Source: Cafeteria roenbergensis (Eukaryota > Sar > Bigyra > Bicosoecida > Cafeteriaceae). From it: DNA of 64,000 nucleotides. The stretch's first letter is position 1. The number at the start of each line of letters is the position of its first letter. Of the stretch, positions 52,501-62,142 are shown one piece after another. The notes beneath the pieces were generated by a model, which worked only from the letters and a program-made list of their open reading frames with translations, was not told where the DNA came from and ran no database searches. The DNA lies in assembly GCA_008330645.1 (NCBI GenBank), contig VLTN01000011.1:186001-250000 (forward strand). Direction: 5' to 3'. A program made the translations under genes and the position numbers.

Positions 52501-53989
52501 CATGGGCGAGGGCAAGGACAAGGAAGTGTTCAAGGGGTGGGTGCAGCCCGAGGACGGCGGCGAGTTGCTGCCAGTGGCTATCGCCAAGCTGAAGTCGGCC
52601 AACGCTTCCAAGACGAAGGAGCACGGGTTTATGGAAGCGCTGGCTGGCTGCCCTGGTGTCAGCCAGCTAGTGGCATGGGCCGTTGACAAGCACTACAACT
52701 ACTACGCGTTCGTGTTCGCGCAATACGGCGACTTGGCCCAGCAGGCCAACAGGGTGGGCCAGGCCGTGCGCGCAGACTGGTCTCGCCGAGTCGCACCCGC
52801 CTTGGTGCGCAGCACCGCAGCCAAAGCAATGGAGCTTTTGCGAACCAGTGCAGCAGCCACAGGCCCGCCCCGCGCCGAGGCGCCTGGTGCGAGGTCGTCG
52901 CTCGATTGCTACGCGAGCGCTGGCATTGAGCCGCGACACGACCCAACCCTGGCGGGAGCTGATGCCTCGGACATTGACAGGGCGGCTATGCAAGCAGTGC
53001 TGAGCCTCGGTGCCGAGGCCATTGAGCCAGTGGTTGCCAGTCTGCGGAGTTGCGCTCGAGAGGTCCAGAGGGCCTGCGAGGCGTGGACGGAGCCCGTGTG
53101 GCTGGACAGCGGCGTGATGTCGGCTCCATCGGTCTTCGGGCGGGTGATGCCCGCAACTGCCGCCCTTGTGGTGAGCCCCACAGTGCTACTGCAAGGGTGC
53201 CTGCAGGCGGCTCGCGGGCTTCTAGCCATTTCGGACTTGGGGGCAATCCACGGCGACTTTGCGGCCCGCAACGTCCTCGTGCTCGAGATGCAGGAGCACG
53301 CCCCGTTTGCAGACGCGTCGCGCTTCAGGGTTGCCGTGTCCGACTTCGGCATGTCTCTGTGGGTCACCACAGAAGAGAGCGTGGTGCCACGCGAGGCGCC
53401 CGATGGCATGCCGATGCGGTGGCAGAGCCCCGAGGTCTTCAGAAGCAAGAAGTTCTCTGCCAAGGGAGACGTGTGGTCATGGGCGGTGATGTGCTGGGAG
53501 CTTCTGACCCTAGGGGCGGGGCCGTTCCTGGACCGGGACTTTCCCCACACCGAGTGCTTCAGCAACGAAGGCAAGCCGCTGGGGATCAACGCGGCCGCTG
53601 CGTACGGAGTGGAGGGCACCGCGCCTCTCTTCCTCGATGACGCGGTCCGCGAGGCACAGAATGCGCAAGCCAAGGGACGAGGCCGCAGGTGGGCTCCGAG
53701 CGCCGTGACATACGGGCAGCCTCGTCTCCGACTTGGCCGCCCGGGAATCGGCGTGACGTCGTCCGCCGCCGCAGCTGCCCGGATCGAGAGGATGCGCCTC
53801 GATGGCGCCGACGATGCCGCAATCGCTGCCGCGGCTGCAGCTGCCACCGCGTCGCACCCTTGGATCCCAAACGACATGTGGAGCCTGATGCAGCAGTGCT
53901 GGGCGGAGGCGCCGGCGATGCGCCCCTCGTTCCGCGCCGTGGTGGCCGAAATGGAGGGGATTGTCGCCGGCCTGCACAAAGGGCGCTAG
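49532..53989 (+). CDS. Ankyrin-repeat / tyrosine-kinase-like fusion protein
   Basis: Three exons, 49532-49739, 49861-51606 and 51768-53989, give 1,391 aa; phases 1 and 1 match at both junctions. Residues ~25-260 are ankyrin repeats: HYTPMHQAAVAGNIESLAVL (formed across the first junction), YSPMHRACSHAKYQSVALLI and GNTPLHVAAFMESSRCLGVI. A disordered linker follows. The kinase domain begins near residue 890: glycine loop GEGKDKEV (898 on), VAIAKL (Lys925), catalytic loop HGDFAARN (1146-1153), DFG (1177-1179), then PMRWQSPEVF and DVWSWAVMCWELL. The lobe boundary holds ~115 extra residues and a second insert (~100 residues) precedes WSLMQQCWAEAPAMRPSF. The AARN and WxSPE motifs are of tyrosine-kinase/TKL type. 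HGD replaces HRD, but the catalytic Asp1148 and Asn1153 remain, so activity is plausible. Splicing that links the two halves is inferred from sites and phase. Confidence 0.8.
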
Positions 53990-54411
53990 GCAAGGCGATT
54001 GCGTGATGAGTGGGCTTGCTGAGCGCCAGCACCGTGCATGGCTGCTCGAAACTTGCATTTGTTTGCGCAAGTTCAGGGGCGCGGGCGGCACGCCTGCGCT
54101 GGGCCTGCGCAGTTTCTGCTTTCACGGCATGCCACCACGCAGAGATGGGGTCGCTCCTCTCCCGGCGGCCCCGGCGCGGCTCCTCCAGCCGCCCCGGGCG
54201 CGGCACGCGGCAGCGCAACAAAGAATAAGGAGCGCAGTCGCCACAGCCGCGCGCCGCGGACAGACACGGGGCTCAGTGGCGGTCCTCCGCGTGCGCAGCG
54301 TGCTCCGAAGCGGGCTGCGAAGCGAGGGGGAGGGGGGCCGGAGAAGAGGCAGGCGCCATTTTCGGGGTCGGGAGTGCAGCAGCCTCAGAAGCAGCAGCAG
54401 CAGCAGTCGTC
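53990..54411. other. Convergent 3' intergenic region, no gene seen
   Basis: 422 nt between the ANK-kinase stop and the stop of the 98-aa gene. GC-rich with a CAG cluster near 54385-54405. No credible frame. Confidence 0.55.
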
Positions 54412-55047
54412 TCAGCGCGGGCTTGCTGGAGCGCGGCGCGCGAGTGGGCCCAGGCCAGCGCGCAGCAAGCTCACCAGGCGGTGCACGTCGTCGTCGTGCG
54501 ACATGGCGTAGTTCTCGCGGTACTGGATGGAGCTCTCCACACGGGAGATGTCTGCGGGCGGACGCAAGCCAGCCGGAGCGCGGGGCAGCCGCAGCTTGCG
54601 AGGAGCCTTGGTTGGCGCTCCGCGCGGTCGCGCCACACACCGGCACCCGCAACGCGGCGCAGTCCCCGGCACTCCCCGCCCCTCGCGGCGGCAGCGCCCG
54701 GACCCTTCCTTGGCGGTGCGCGCGGCGGCGGCTCCGATCAAGCTCACGGGTCTCGTTGTCCTGCACGTGGCTGACCCAGGCAAGGAAGAGGGCGCCGGAC
54801 CTGCGGGAGCGAGCACGGGAGAGCGCAGCAGATGCTACGGGTAGAGTGGGGCAGGAGGCGCGCTCGGAGCCACCGCGCAGGCGCGGGGAGGGAGCCGGGG
54901 ACGCCGGCGGCGGCGGCTCGGCCCGCAAACAACTGCCGCTCACATGAGGCCGGTGGAGAAGAGCTTCACGGCCCGGCGGTGCGAGAACATGACAAAGTGG
55001 TTGTAGGGCCTGACCGTGGCCCAGGTCCAGAGGCGGGGGGACACCAT
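54412..55047 (-). CDS. Unrecognised 98-aa protein in three exons
   Basis: Exons are 55047-54944, 54800-54748 and 54551-54412, separated by introns of 143 and 196 nt with GTGAGC donors and CGCAG acceptors; phases 2 and 1 match. The product begins MVSPRLWTWATVRPYNHFVM, then FSHRRAVKLFSTGLM joined to SGALFLAWVSHVQDNET and HISRVESSIQYRENYAMSHD, ending in a short helical tail. The segment LFSTGLMSGALFLAWV could be one membrane-spanning helix flanked by basic residues, in the manner of small mitochondrial membrane proteins. None of this is readable in a single ORF. I do not recognise the family. Met55047 is the nearest start; a frame open upstream (to 55395) would allow a longer N-terminus. It is divergent from TPP2. 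Confidence 0.6.
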
Positions 55048-55407
55048 CTCGAGCCTCGGGGGAGTATGGTGCTGCGTTCGACGACGTCCGCTTCGGCGCC
55101 TTTTCGTGCGGGCGGCTCCGGCGCGGCTCTGCCGGCAAGGGCGCTGGAGGAGCGCGATCCGGGCTCGCGCGCCCGGCCGGCCCGCCGCACAGAGCCTCCA
55201 GTTGGGACTGCATCCGGCCATGGCATCCCCCATGTCGCTCACCGCGTTTCCTGAGGCGGGAATCATGCCCCGGGACGACACCGAGGTGAGCTCCAACCCG
55301 GAATGCGAGCGGCAAAATTTCTTGTGGCCTTGCGTGGTCGCGGCGCGCCGAGCCGCGAGCGGCCAAGAGCCCGCAGGGCTGATCTGGCAGCCCATTTAAA
55401 CTGCGCC
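55048..55407. promoter_or_regulatory. Divergent promoter region, 98-aa gene / TPP2
   Basis: 360 bp between divergent starts. ATTTAAA at 55394-55400 is only 8-14 nt before the TPP2 ATG, so it is more likely 5' UTR than a TATA box. An AT-rich patch (AAATTTT) lies near 55314-55320. Confidence 0.4.
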
Positions 55408-58400
55408 ATGTGCGAGTCGGGCTTCTGCGCTGCGTCTACCGGAATTGGGGCGCGTGTGCGGGCCGCGGGGCCACGATTGTTCTCGCGCAGGCTTCGCGGT
55501 TCGTCAGCGAGCACCCGGAGTGGGATGGCCGAGGGGTGACAATCGCTGTGCTCGACACCGGCGTGGACCCCGCTGCTGTTGGCTTGCAAACCACGTCAGA
55601 CGGCAGGCCCAAAGTTGTCGACATCGTGGACGCGACGGGAAGCGGCGACGTGGCCATGAGTGCCAGCGCGCGCGCTGTGGCCGGAGAGGACGGCCTCGTT
55701 CGCTTGCAAGGCCGGACGGGGCGCACGCTTGCGCTCAACCCCGAATGGAAGAACCCCTCGGGGGAGTGGAGGCTGGGCGTGAAGCCCGTGATCGAGCTTC
55801 ACGCAGGTCAGCTCAAGGGCCGCGTGACGGCGCAGGAGCGCGAGGACGCTGCTGCCGCCAGCAAGGCCATCGTCGTGGAGGCAGATGCTTGCCTCGCGGC
55901 GTGGCGCGCTGCAACGGGCGAGGCTGCGGCGGACCCCAAGGGCGTGGCTGACGTGGCGCTCCGTCGCGAGCTGGAGGAGCTTCTCGCTGCGCAAGCAGCG
56001 GCCAAGGCTGCCGCAGCCGTCCTTGGCAAGGCCAAGAGCGAGACTGACGTGATTGACGTGGTGGCTTGGAACGACGGCAGCACGTGGCGCGCTGCCATCG
56101 ACTCATCGCGGACCGGGGACATGCGAAGCGCGCCTGGGCTTGCCTCCTTCAAGGAGGAGCGCCAGTACGCCACGCTGGACCGAACGTCGCAGCTCAGCTA
56201 CTGCCTCAACGTCTACGACGACGGGGCGATCGTCAGCATCGTGTGCGACGCGGGGTCGCACGGCAGCCACGTGGCTGGCATCGCCGCAGGGCACCACCCG
56301 GGCTCCCCAGAGCGGAATGGCGTGGCCCCGGGCGCCCAGATTGTGGTAGTGAAGATCGGAGACTCCCGGCTCGGGAGCATGGAAACCATGCAGGGGCTGA
56401 TGAGGGGCGTGCGGGCCGTAGTCAGCAACAAGTGCGACTTGATCAACCTCAGCTACGGCGAGCCAACTGCCTGGCCGGGCAGCAGTCGCCTCATCGAGCA
56501 GATTCAAAACGCAGTCGGCACTCGCGGTGTCATGTTCATCACGTCGGCAGGAAACGCGGGCCCAGCCCTGAGCACCGTCGGCGCGCCAGCTGCCTGCTCC
56601 TCCGCCTGCGTTGCCATCGGCGCGTCCGTGTCTTCCAGCATGGCCAAGGCGGGCTACGGCGCCCGCCGCGGCCCGGACCAGACGCTCTACTCGTGGTCCT
56701 CGCGCGGCCCCGTCATGAACGGCAGCCTCGGCGTGAGCGTGTGCGCGCCGGGCGGCGCCCTCGCCTCCGTCCCCGTGTGGAACCTCTCCAAGGCGATGCA
56801 CATGAACGGAACGAGCATGGCGTCCCCCAACGCGTGCGGCTGCGTTGCGCTCGTCCTCTCGGCCGCCAAGGCTTGTGGTGTCGCCTACACCCCGCACTCC
56901 ATCCGCCGCTGCCTGGAGAACGCAGCCTCGCACGTGGAGGGCCTCAGCGTCTGGGGCCTCGGCCGCGGCCTCCTCAACGTGCGTCGCACGTGGGAGATGG
57001 TGCTCCGTGGCGCCGAGCGCGCCACCGCCGAGCTCCAGGCGCAGGTTGAGGCAGCCCGCCGCCACAGCGGCGACGAGGCTGGCAGCTCTGGGGCCGCCGT
57101 GGCAGACGCCATGGGCGGCGCCTCCGCGCGCGGCGCGGGCGCTGCCGGTGCTGCCGGCGCTGCCGGCGCGGGAGCAGCTGCCACAGGCGGCTGGCTTGGC
57201 ATCGACGCCGCTGCTCCCGGGGGCGGCCGCGACTCCGACCTTCCCCTCTGGGCGCACGGCGTGGTCGGCGCCTCCCGCTTCCGCTTCCGCTCCTCGACCG
57301 ACTCCGACCGGCCAGTGGCCTGCACTCCGTCCAAGGGCGGCCTGGGCGACGCCCGCGGCGAGGACTGGTCCTTTCCCGACATCGCGGTCAGCGTGCCCAA
57401 CGAGGGTGCCGGGTCCGGGTCCTCTGCCGACGTCGGCGTGTACTGGCGCGACCCGGCGCAGAGCAAGGCCGCGTCCACGGTCAACGTGAGCCTGCGGGCC
57501 GTGTGGCACCCGGCCGTGCACGAGCGCGTCCGCCTCTACTTCGAGCGCCGCTACGCCCTCGTGTCCACGGCCGACTGGGTCACTTCTGCCGGCCACATCA
57601 CCTTCTCGTCCCGCGGCGCCTCGTTCCAGGCCCGTGTGGACCCCACTGCCCTGCCGGCGGGTGTCCACTACGCGGAGATCCGGGGGTACCGCGTGCTCCC
57701 TCACGGCGCCTCCGTCGCCGATGCCACGTCGTCCGGGCCAGACTTCTTCGTCCCGATCACTGTCGTCCGCCCCGAGGCCGTGGCGGCTGGCCCGGCTGGC
57801 TCGCCTCCCACCTACACCTTCAAGCCGCTGCCCCCCGGGTCATCCACGCACGTGTCCTCCAACTCGCCGGCTGCGGCCGCCGCTGTTGCTGGGCGTGGGG
57901 CGGCGGATCCAGACGCCCAGGAGGCCTCGCCCATGGCCGGCGCCGGCTCCGAGCACATCACCCTTTGCCCTGCCAAGGTCGCCCGCCGCTTCGTGGAGGT
58001 GCCTCAGGGCGCAACGTGGGCGGAGATGGTCGTGAGGCGCGTCGACATCGGCAACGACGATGACTCCGCCGCCACCCTCTCGGCCGGCGGCGGCGCCGAA
58101 CCCGCGGCAGCTGCAGCCGCCGGGGCTGCTGCTGCTGCGGCGGCCGTCGTCAAGCCCGCAGCCGCGGCCCTGTCCTGGTACGGAGCAGGCGGGCTGAGCC
58201 CCGCGGCACGGCTCGCGCTCTCCGCTCCCGCTGGTGATGGCTCGAGCGCCGGCGCCGACGCCTCCGACTCTCAGTGCGAGGGCGACGAGGACGCCGTTCG
58301 GGAGGCCAGCTCCCGCATCGTCCTCATGCACTGCATGCAGGTGGTGCCGCACACCAGCGAGAGGAAGACCGTGAAGGAGGTGTACGCGCGCCTGCGCCCT

Positions 58401-60191
58401 GGCGAGGAGGCTGCCATGCGCTTCCCTGTCGTGGCCGGCCGCAGCATGGAGGCCGTCATCGGCCAGTACTGGAGCTCGCTCGGCTCCACGCTCCTCACCG
58501 CGCGGCTGACCTTCCGCGGCGTGCAGCTGCCCCGCTCCCTCGCCGCCAGCCCCTATGACGGGTCCATCCGCGTGGACGTGACGTCGGCCATGCACGACCT
58601 GACCATCACCCCCGCCGCCACGCTCAAGACCGTCCGCACTGCCCACGCCCCTCTCGAGGCCTCTGTGGCTCCTCTTGGCGAGCGCGACTTCGACGAGCAG
58701 GGCAGCCGGCTCTACCGCATCATGCTCCGGTACGCCTACACCTCCGGCGCCAAGCCCGAGGCCATCACCCCGTGGATCGGGTCCGTGCACGGCCTCCTGT
58801 ACGAGTCCCCCCACATGTGCCAGGGAGTCTACGTGCTCGACACCACGCCGGCACTGCCAGGCGGCGCGACCGCCACCAAGGCCCTCCAGGAGGCAGTTCC
58901 CGCCTCCACCAAGGCCGCCGGGCGCATGGTCGGCTTCTCCGACGCCTTTGGGGAGTCGATCAAGCTCGAGCCGGGCCGCACGTACAACATCGTTGCTCAG
59001 GTCGTGGGCCCGGACAGGGCCGCTCTCGAGGCGCTCGCAACGCTGCCGCTCACCGTGAGCCGCGCGCTCCCCTCCCCCGTCAAGCTCGTCGCTCGCTCGA
59101 CCGAGCACGTCGCTCACGCTCCCGGCGTGGGCCCCACGTTCGGCTCCGCCAAGCTTCGCCGCGGTGCCACCTCGAGCGTCTTCTTCCAGCTCCCCGCCGC
59201 CAAGGACCTCCCGGCCGGTCTCCCCGCGGGCGCGCAGCTTGTTGGGACCGTTGACATGGCAGACTACAGCAAGGGCTCGGCTGTCGGCGACGGGCGCAGC
59301 CCCTCGGGCGAGGCGGAGCTTGTGTATACGCTGACCGCCGGCACTGTCTCCGCGCCTGCCAGCCCGGCGGCGTCTTCTGCGGCCGCAGCTGCGGCCCCTG
59401 CCGCGGCGGACCTCGACGAGGAGGTCCACCGCGCGGTCCGCGACGCCTCCGTTGCGGCGCTGGCGAGCCTCAAGGGGGAGGCGTTTGACGTTCTGTACGA
59501 GACCCTGGCCTCTGAGAGCCCCAGGCACCTTCCCCTCCTGCTGGCTCTGCTTGCGCGCCGCAGCGCAGGGATCAAGCCGTTGCAGGGGTCCACAGCGGAG
59601 GCCATCTCGGCAGTGGAGGAAGTCGTGCAGGACATTGTCGAGCTCGTGGACGCCGACGACATCGCGGAGGTGCTCGGCCGCCGCGTGGACGACGACGCCG
59701 AGAACGCGGCGGAGGCCAAGGAGGCCCGCAAGGCTGTGGAGGAGCGCAAGTCGGCGCTGGTGAAGGCTCTCTGGGCCCGCTGCCAGGGCCACATGACCCA
59801 GGTCTGCGCGCTGGCCGGCGGGGCAGAGGCCGACCCGCGGCCCGCAGGGAAGCCGGACGCTTTCGTCAGCGCCCTCGGCCAGCTTCGCAGGTTCGAGGAC
59901 GTGTCCAAGGGTGCCTACCGCCTGGCCAAGGTGGAGGAGGCGCTGCTTCGCAGACAGCCCGCGGTTGCCTTCGGGGTGGTGACCGCTCTGCTCTCCGGCT
60001 CGGACGCCGATGCCGCCACCGTTGCGCCCGCCGCGGACCTGCGCAGGCTGCGGCTGGCCCTCGCCAAGCAGCTCGCCGGCGAGTCCCGAGAGCGCGGGTC
60101 TCTGGCCGCGTCCGCCTCCTGGGGGCTGGTTGCCGAGCGGTTCGAAGCCGAGGATGGCGCCCTTCGCGGCGCCACCGAGCTTGTCTTCTGA
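55408..60191 (+). CDS. TPP2: Tripeptidyl-peptidase II
   Basis: This giant cytosolic subtilisin-family exopeptidase removes tripeptides from peptides released by the proteasome. Proposed exons 55408-55455 and 55491-60191 (35-nt intron) give 1,582 aa, against ~1,250 in animals. The subtilase triad is intact: Asp38 (AVLDTGVD), His273 (GSHGSHVAGIAAGH) and Ser458 (GTSMASPNACG), with oxyanion Asn371 (SAGNAGPA); spacing matches human TPP2 closely. Other TPP2-specific blocks are SEHPEWDGRGVTIAVLD, DIVDATGSGDV, ERNGVAPGAQIVVVKIGDSR and RFVEVPQGATWAEMVV. The extra length comes from Gly/Ala-rich inserts at nt 57100-57240 and 58060-58300. Without the short intron the frame has no ATG after an in-frame stop at 55380, so an upstream exon is needed; ATG 55408 with the GT at 55456 gives the right phase. 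Confidence 0.93.
55456..55490 (+). other. 35-nt intron (TPP2 intron 1)
   Basis: GTGCGG at the 5' end and TCTCGCGCAG at the 3' end. Removal joins MCESGFCAASTGIGAR to ASRFVSEHPEWDGRG in phase 0, where TPP2 homology begins. Confidence 0.55.
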
Positions 60192-60481
60192 GGCGGCCCG
60201 GTCGCTGCGGCCGTCCGTGCGTGTGTGTGCGCCGCGCAAGCCCCGAGCCCGGCTTCGCCCTCCGAATCTGTGCGCTGCGCAGCGGGATCTGCGAACTCGC
60301 GTCGCAAACTCGCCATAGTGCCCGGCTCTGCTGCCGCCCCAGCGAGAAAACGGGACCATGCTGCAGGTTGCCCCCACTCCGCTGCACCAGGCGCGCGGCC
60401 GCTGCTGCGAAAGGCGCAAGGCCAATCTGCCCTGGAGCCACCCCTCGAACTCCGCTTGGCCTTGTCCACACTCGCGAGGTC

Positions 60482-61816
60482 ATGGCTGCGGCCGATTCTG
60501 CGACGCAGGGCGGGCTGACGGTCGAGGAATCTGTTTCTCTGGATGCCGACAGCGCGGAGGCCGCGCGTCTCGCTCCCCTCGGCTGGGGCCACGCGCCCAG
60601 CTCGGTGCGCTCGTCGTGGGACGTGCTGGCCCGTGCGATCAAGGGCGAGGGACGGCCTGGCGACCGGGGCGCAGCTTGCCAAATCGCATTCGTGGCTTGC
60701 AGGGACAAGGAGTTGGCGGGTGCCGCTCGGCGCCACGGGCTGCTGCCACTCCTCGCGAGCACCGTCGCGCCCGCCCAGGCAGCCGAGATTTCGAACGAGG
60801 AGCTCGTTTTCGCGCTCGACGCGCTTGTAAACTTGACTGTGGGCGACTCGTCCGCCATGGATGAGGTTCTCTCGCCAGAGTGGGTGGAGCGCCTCATGGA
60901 TCTGGCGGCATCCCCAGTGGAGCCCCTGGCCGAGTCAGCAACTGCTGTGGTATCGGCCATCGGCTCGGGAGGCCTGAGCCGTTTTGTCAAGACTGGCGAG
61001 CCAGCTGCGGCCAAGCTTGCGGGCGGCCTCCAGCGGCAGCTCGCCTCAGACAGCGGTCGCTGTGCTGAAATGGCGGCTTGGGCGATTTATTCGCTTTGCA
61101 GGGGGCGGGTGTCGTTGCTGGAGCTGTCGCGGGAGCCCGGGGCGGCGCAGTGGCTGTGCGCTGCCCTGAAGCGTCCCAGTCTGCCCTCGCGCGCAGTCCC
61201 GCGCTGCCTGAGCGCGCTGCAAGCAGCTTGCGGCTCCAAGAGCGCTGCCCTGGAGGCCGTGAAGGACGGTGGTGTGCTTGCGGCGTGGGGAGAGGGCCTC
61301 CGCAGTGAGGACCCCGCAACTGCCGCGAGCGCCGCCGCGTGTCTTCTGGCGCTGGGCTCGGCGGTCTCCGACGCGCCGCTGGTGATGGCGGAGTCAGGCA
61401 TGGCGTCGGACCTCGGCGCGCTTCTGGCGCGTGCCGCGCTGGAGGCCAAGTCGGCTGACGGAAGCAGCCTGGATGACGTGGACCTGGCGCCTGCAGACGA
61501 GTCCAGCCGCCACTCCCTGGTGTGCAAGGCGGGCGCGTCCGCCGCTCGCGTCCTCGCGGCCATATCCGGAAAAGGCTCGTGCTTCCGCATCGTGATGGGC
61601 ACCGGCGTCATCGCGCCGGCCGTGGCGGCGATGGCAGACGACTTTGCTCCGGGGCTGGCGGAGGCCGCGGCCTGCCTTCTCTCGGCCCTGTCCAAGCACA
61701 GCGAGGCTCGGTCGGGAATGATTGCGGAGGGCGCTTTGCGTGCGGCGCGGAGCGGGCACCGGCGGGGGGTCGCCGGCGCAGCGAGTATCTTGGACTCCCT
61801 GGCGCGCTCCTCCTGA
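60482..61816 (+). CDS. Armadillo/HEAT-like repeat protein
   Basis: 444 aa, single exon, start MAAADSATQGGLTVEES at 60482. The protein is a series of ~42-residue all-helical repeats with ARM-type spacing: ISNEELVFALDALVNLTVGD, PLAESATAVVSAIGSGGLSRF, RCAEMAAWAIYSLCRG, SRAVPRCLSALQAACGS, TAASAAACLLALGSAV, and the last helices AEAAACLLSALSKHSEARSG. The pattern 'AVSALVNL / AAWAIYSLCRG' echoes importin-alpha and beta-catenin-like ARM repeats, but no importin-beta-binding domain or other hallmark is present. Likely a protein-interaction adaptor with no known partner. It follows TPP2 on the same strand after 290 bp. A minus-strand Cys-rich frame ends just 2 nt beyond its stop. Confidence 0.75.
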   Translation: MAAADSATQGGLTVEESVSLDADSAEAARLAPLGWGHAPSSVRSSWDVLARAIKGEGRPGDRGAACQIAFVACRDKELAGAARRHGLLPLLASTVAPAQAAEISNEELVFALDALVNLTVGDSSAMDEVLSPEWVERLMDLAASPVEPLAESATAVVSAIGSGGLSRFVKTGEPAAAKLAGGLQRQLASDSGRCAEMAAWAIYSLCRGRVSLLELSREPGAAQWLCAALKRPSLPSRAVPRCLSALQAACGSKSAALEAVKDGGVLAAWGEGLRSEDPATAASAAACLLALGSAVSDAPLVMAESGMASDLGALLARAALEAKSADGSSLDDVDLAPADESSRHSLVCKAGASAARVLAAISGKGSCFRIVMGTGVIAPAVAAMADDFAPGLAEAAACLLSALSKHSEARSGMIAEGALRAARSGHRRGVAGAASILDSLARSS

Positions 61817-62142
61817 TCTCAAGCGCCCATGTTGTCGGGCGGCCGTGCTTGCGGTGCGGCGAACGTGGCGTTTGGGGCGTCGCATTGGCTCCTCTCGCGC
61901 GAGTGCGTGCACATGCTCGCGCAGCCAAGGGTCCAACTGGCGGTCTGCACGCAGTGGGCCACGCCACACACCCTGCACGTATGATGCGAGATGGTGGCAC
62001 GCCTCACACGAGCGCTCGCGGTGGAAGGCGGCCATCCCGGGGGGGATGGGGGGCGAGCCGGGGGGCGGAGGCTGACGCACGCTGCGGCAGAGCGACAACT
62101 GCCCGCAACGCAACCACCCGAGGCACAGCGCCCTCCGGATGC
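61817..62142. other. Spacer with a possible minus-strand cysteine-rich exon
   Basis: A minus-strand frame ending at 61819 reads HHTCRVCGVAHC followed by TASWTLGCASMCTHSRERSQC, then a short tail ending DNMGA and TGA. The HH-C-x2-C-G-x3-C pattern resembles part of a FYVE- or RING-like zinc-binding motif. No convincing start or upstream exon was found: a second minus frame (from Met near 62034) reads SCEACHH but is offset and cannot be joined in phase. It may be a real terminal exon or chance. Confidence 0.25.

Noticed and set aside
54122-55366. 414-codon minus frame overlapping the 98-aa gene
   Set aside because: Its composition is Arg/Pro/Ala noise; the three short exons in other frames give a coherent product with matching phases.
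55394-55400. ATTTAAA as a TATA box for TPP2
   Set aside because: It is only 8-14 nt before the start codon, too close for a core promoter element.
57840-60425. 861-codon minus frame opposite TPP2
   Set aside because: TPP2 homology with an intact triad lies on +; the antisense is His/Leu/Gly-rich noise.
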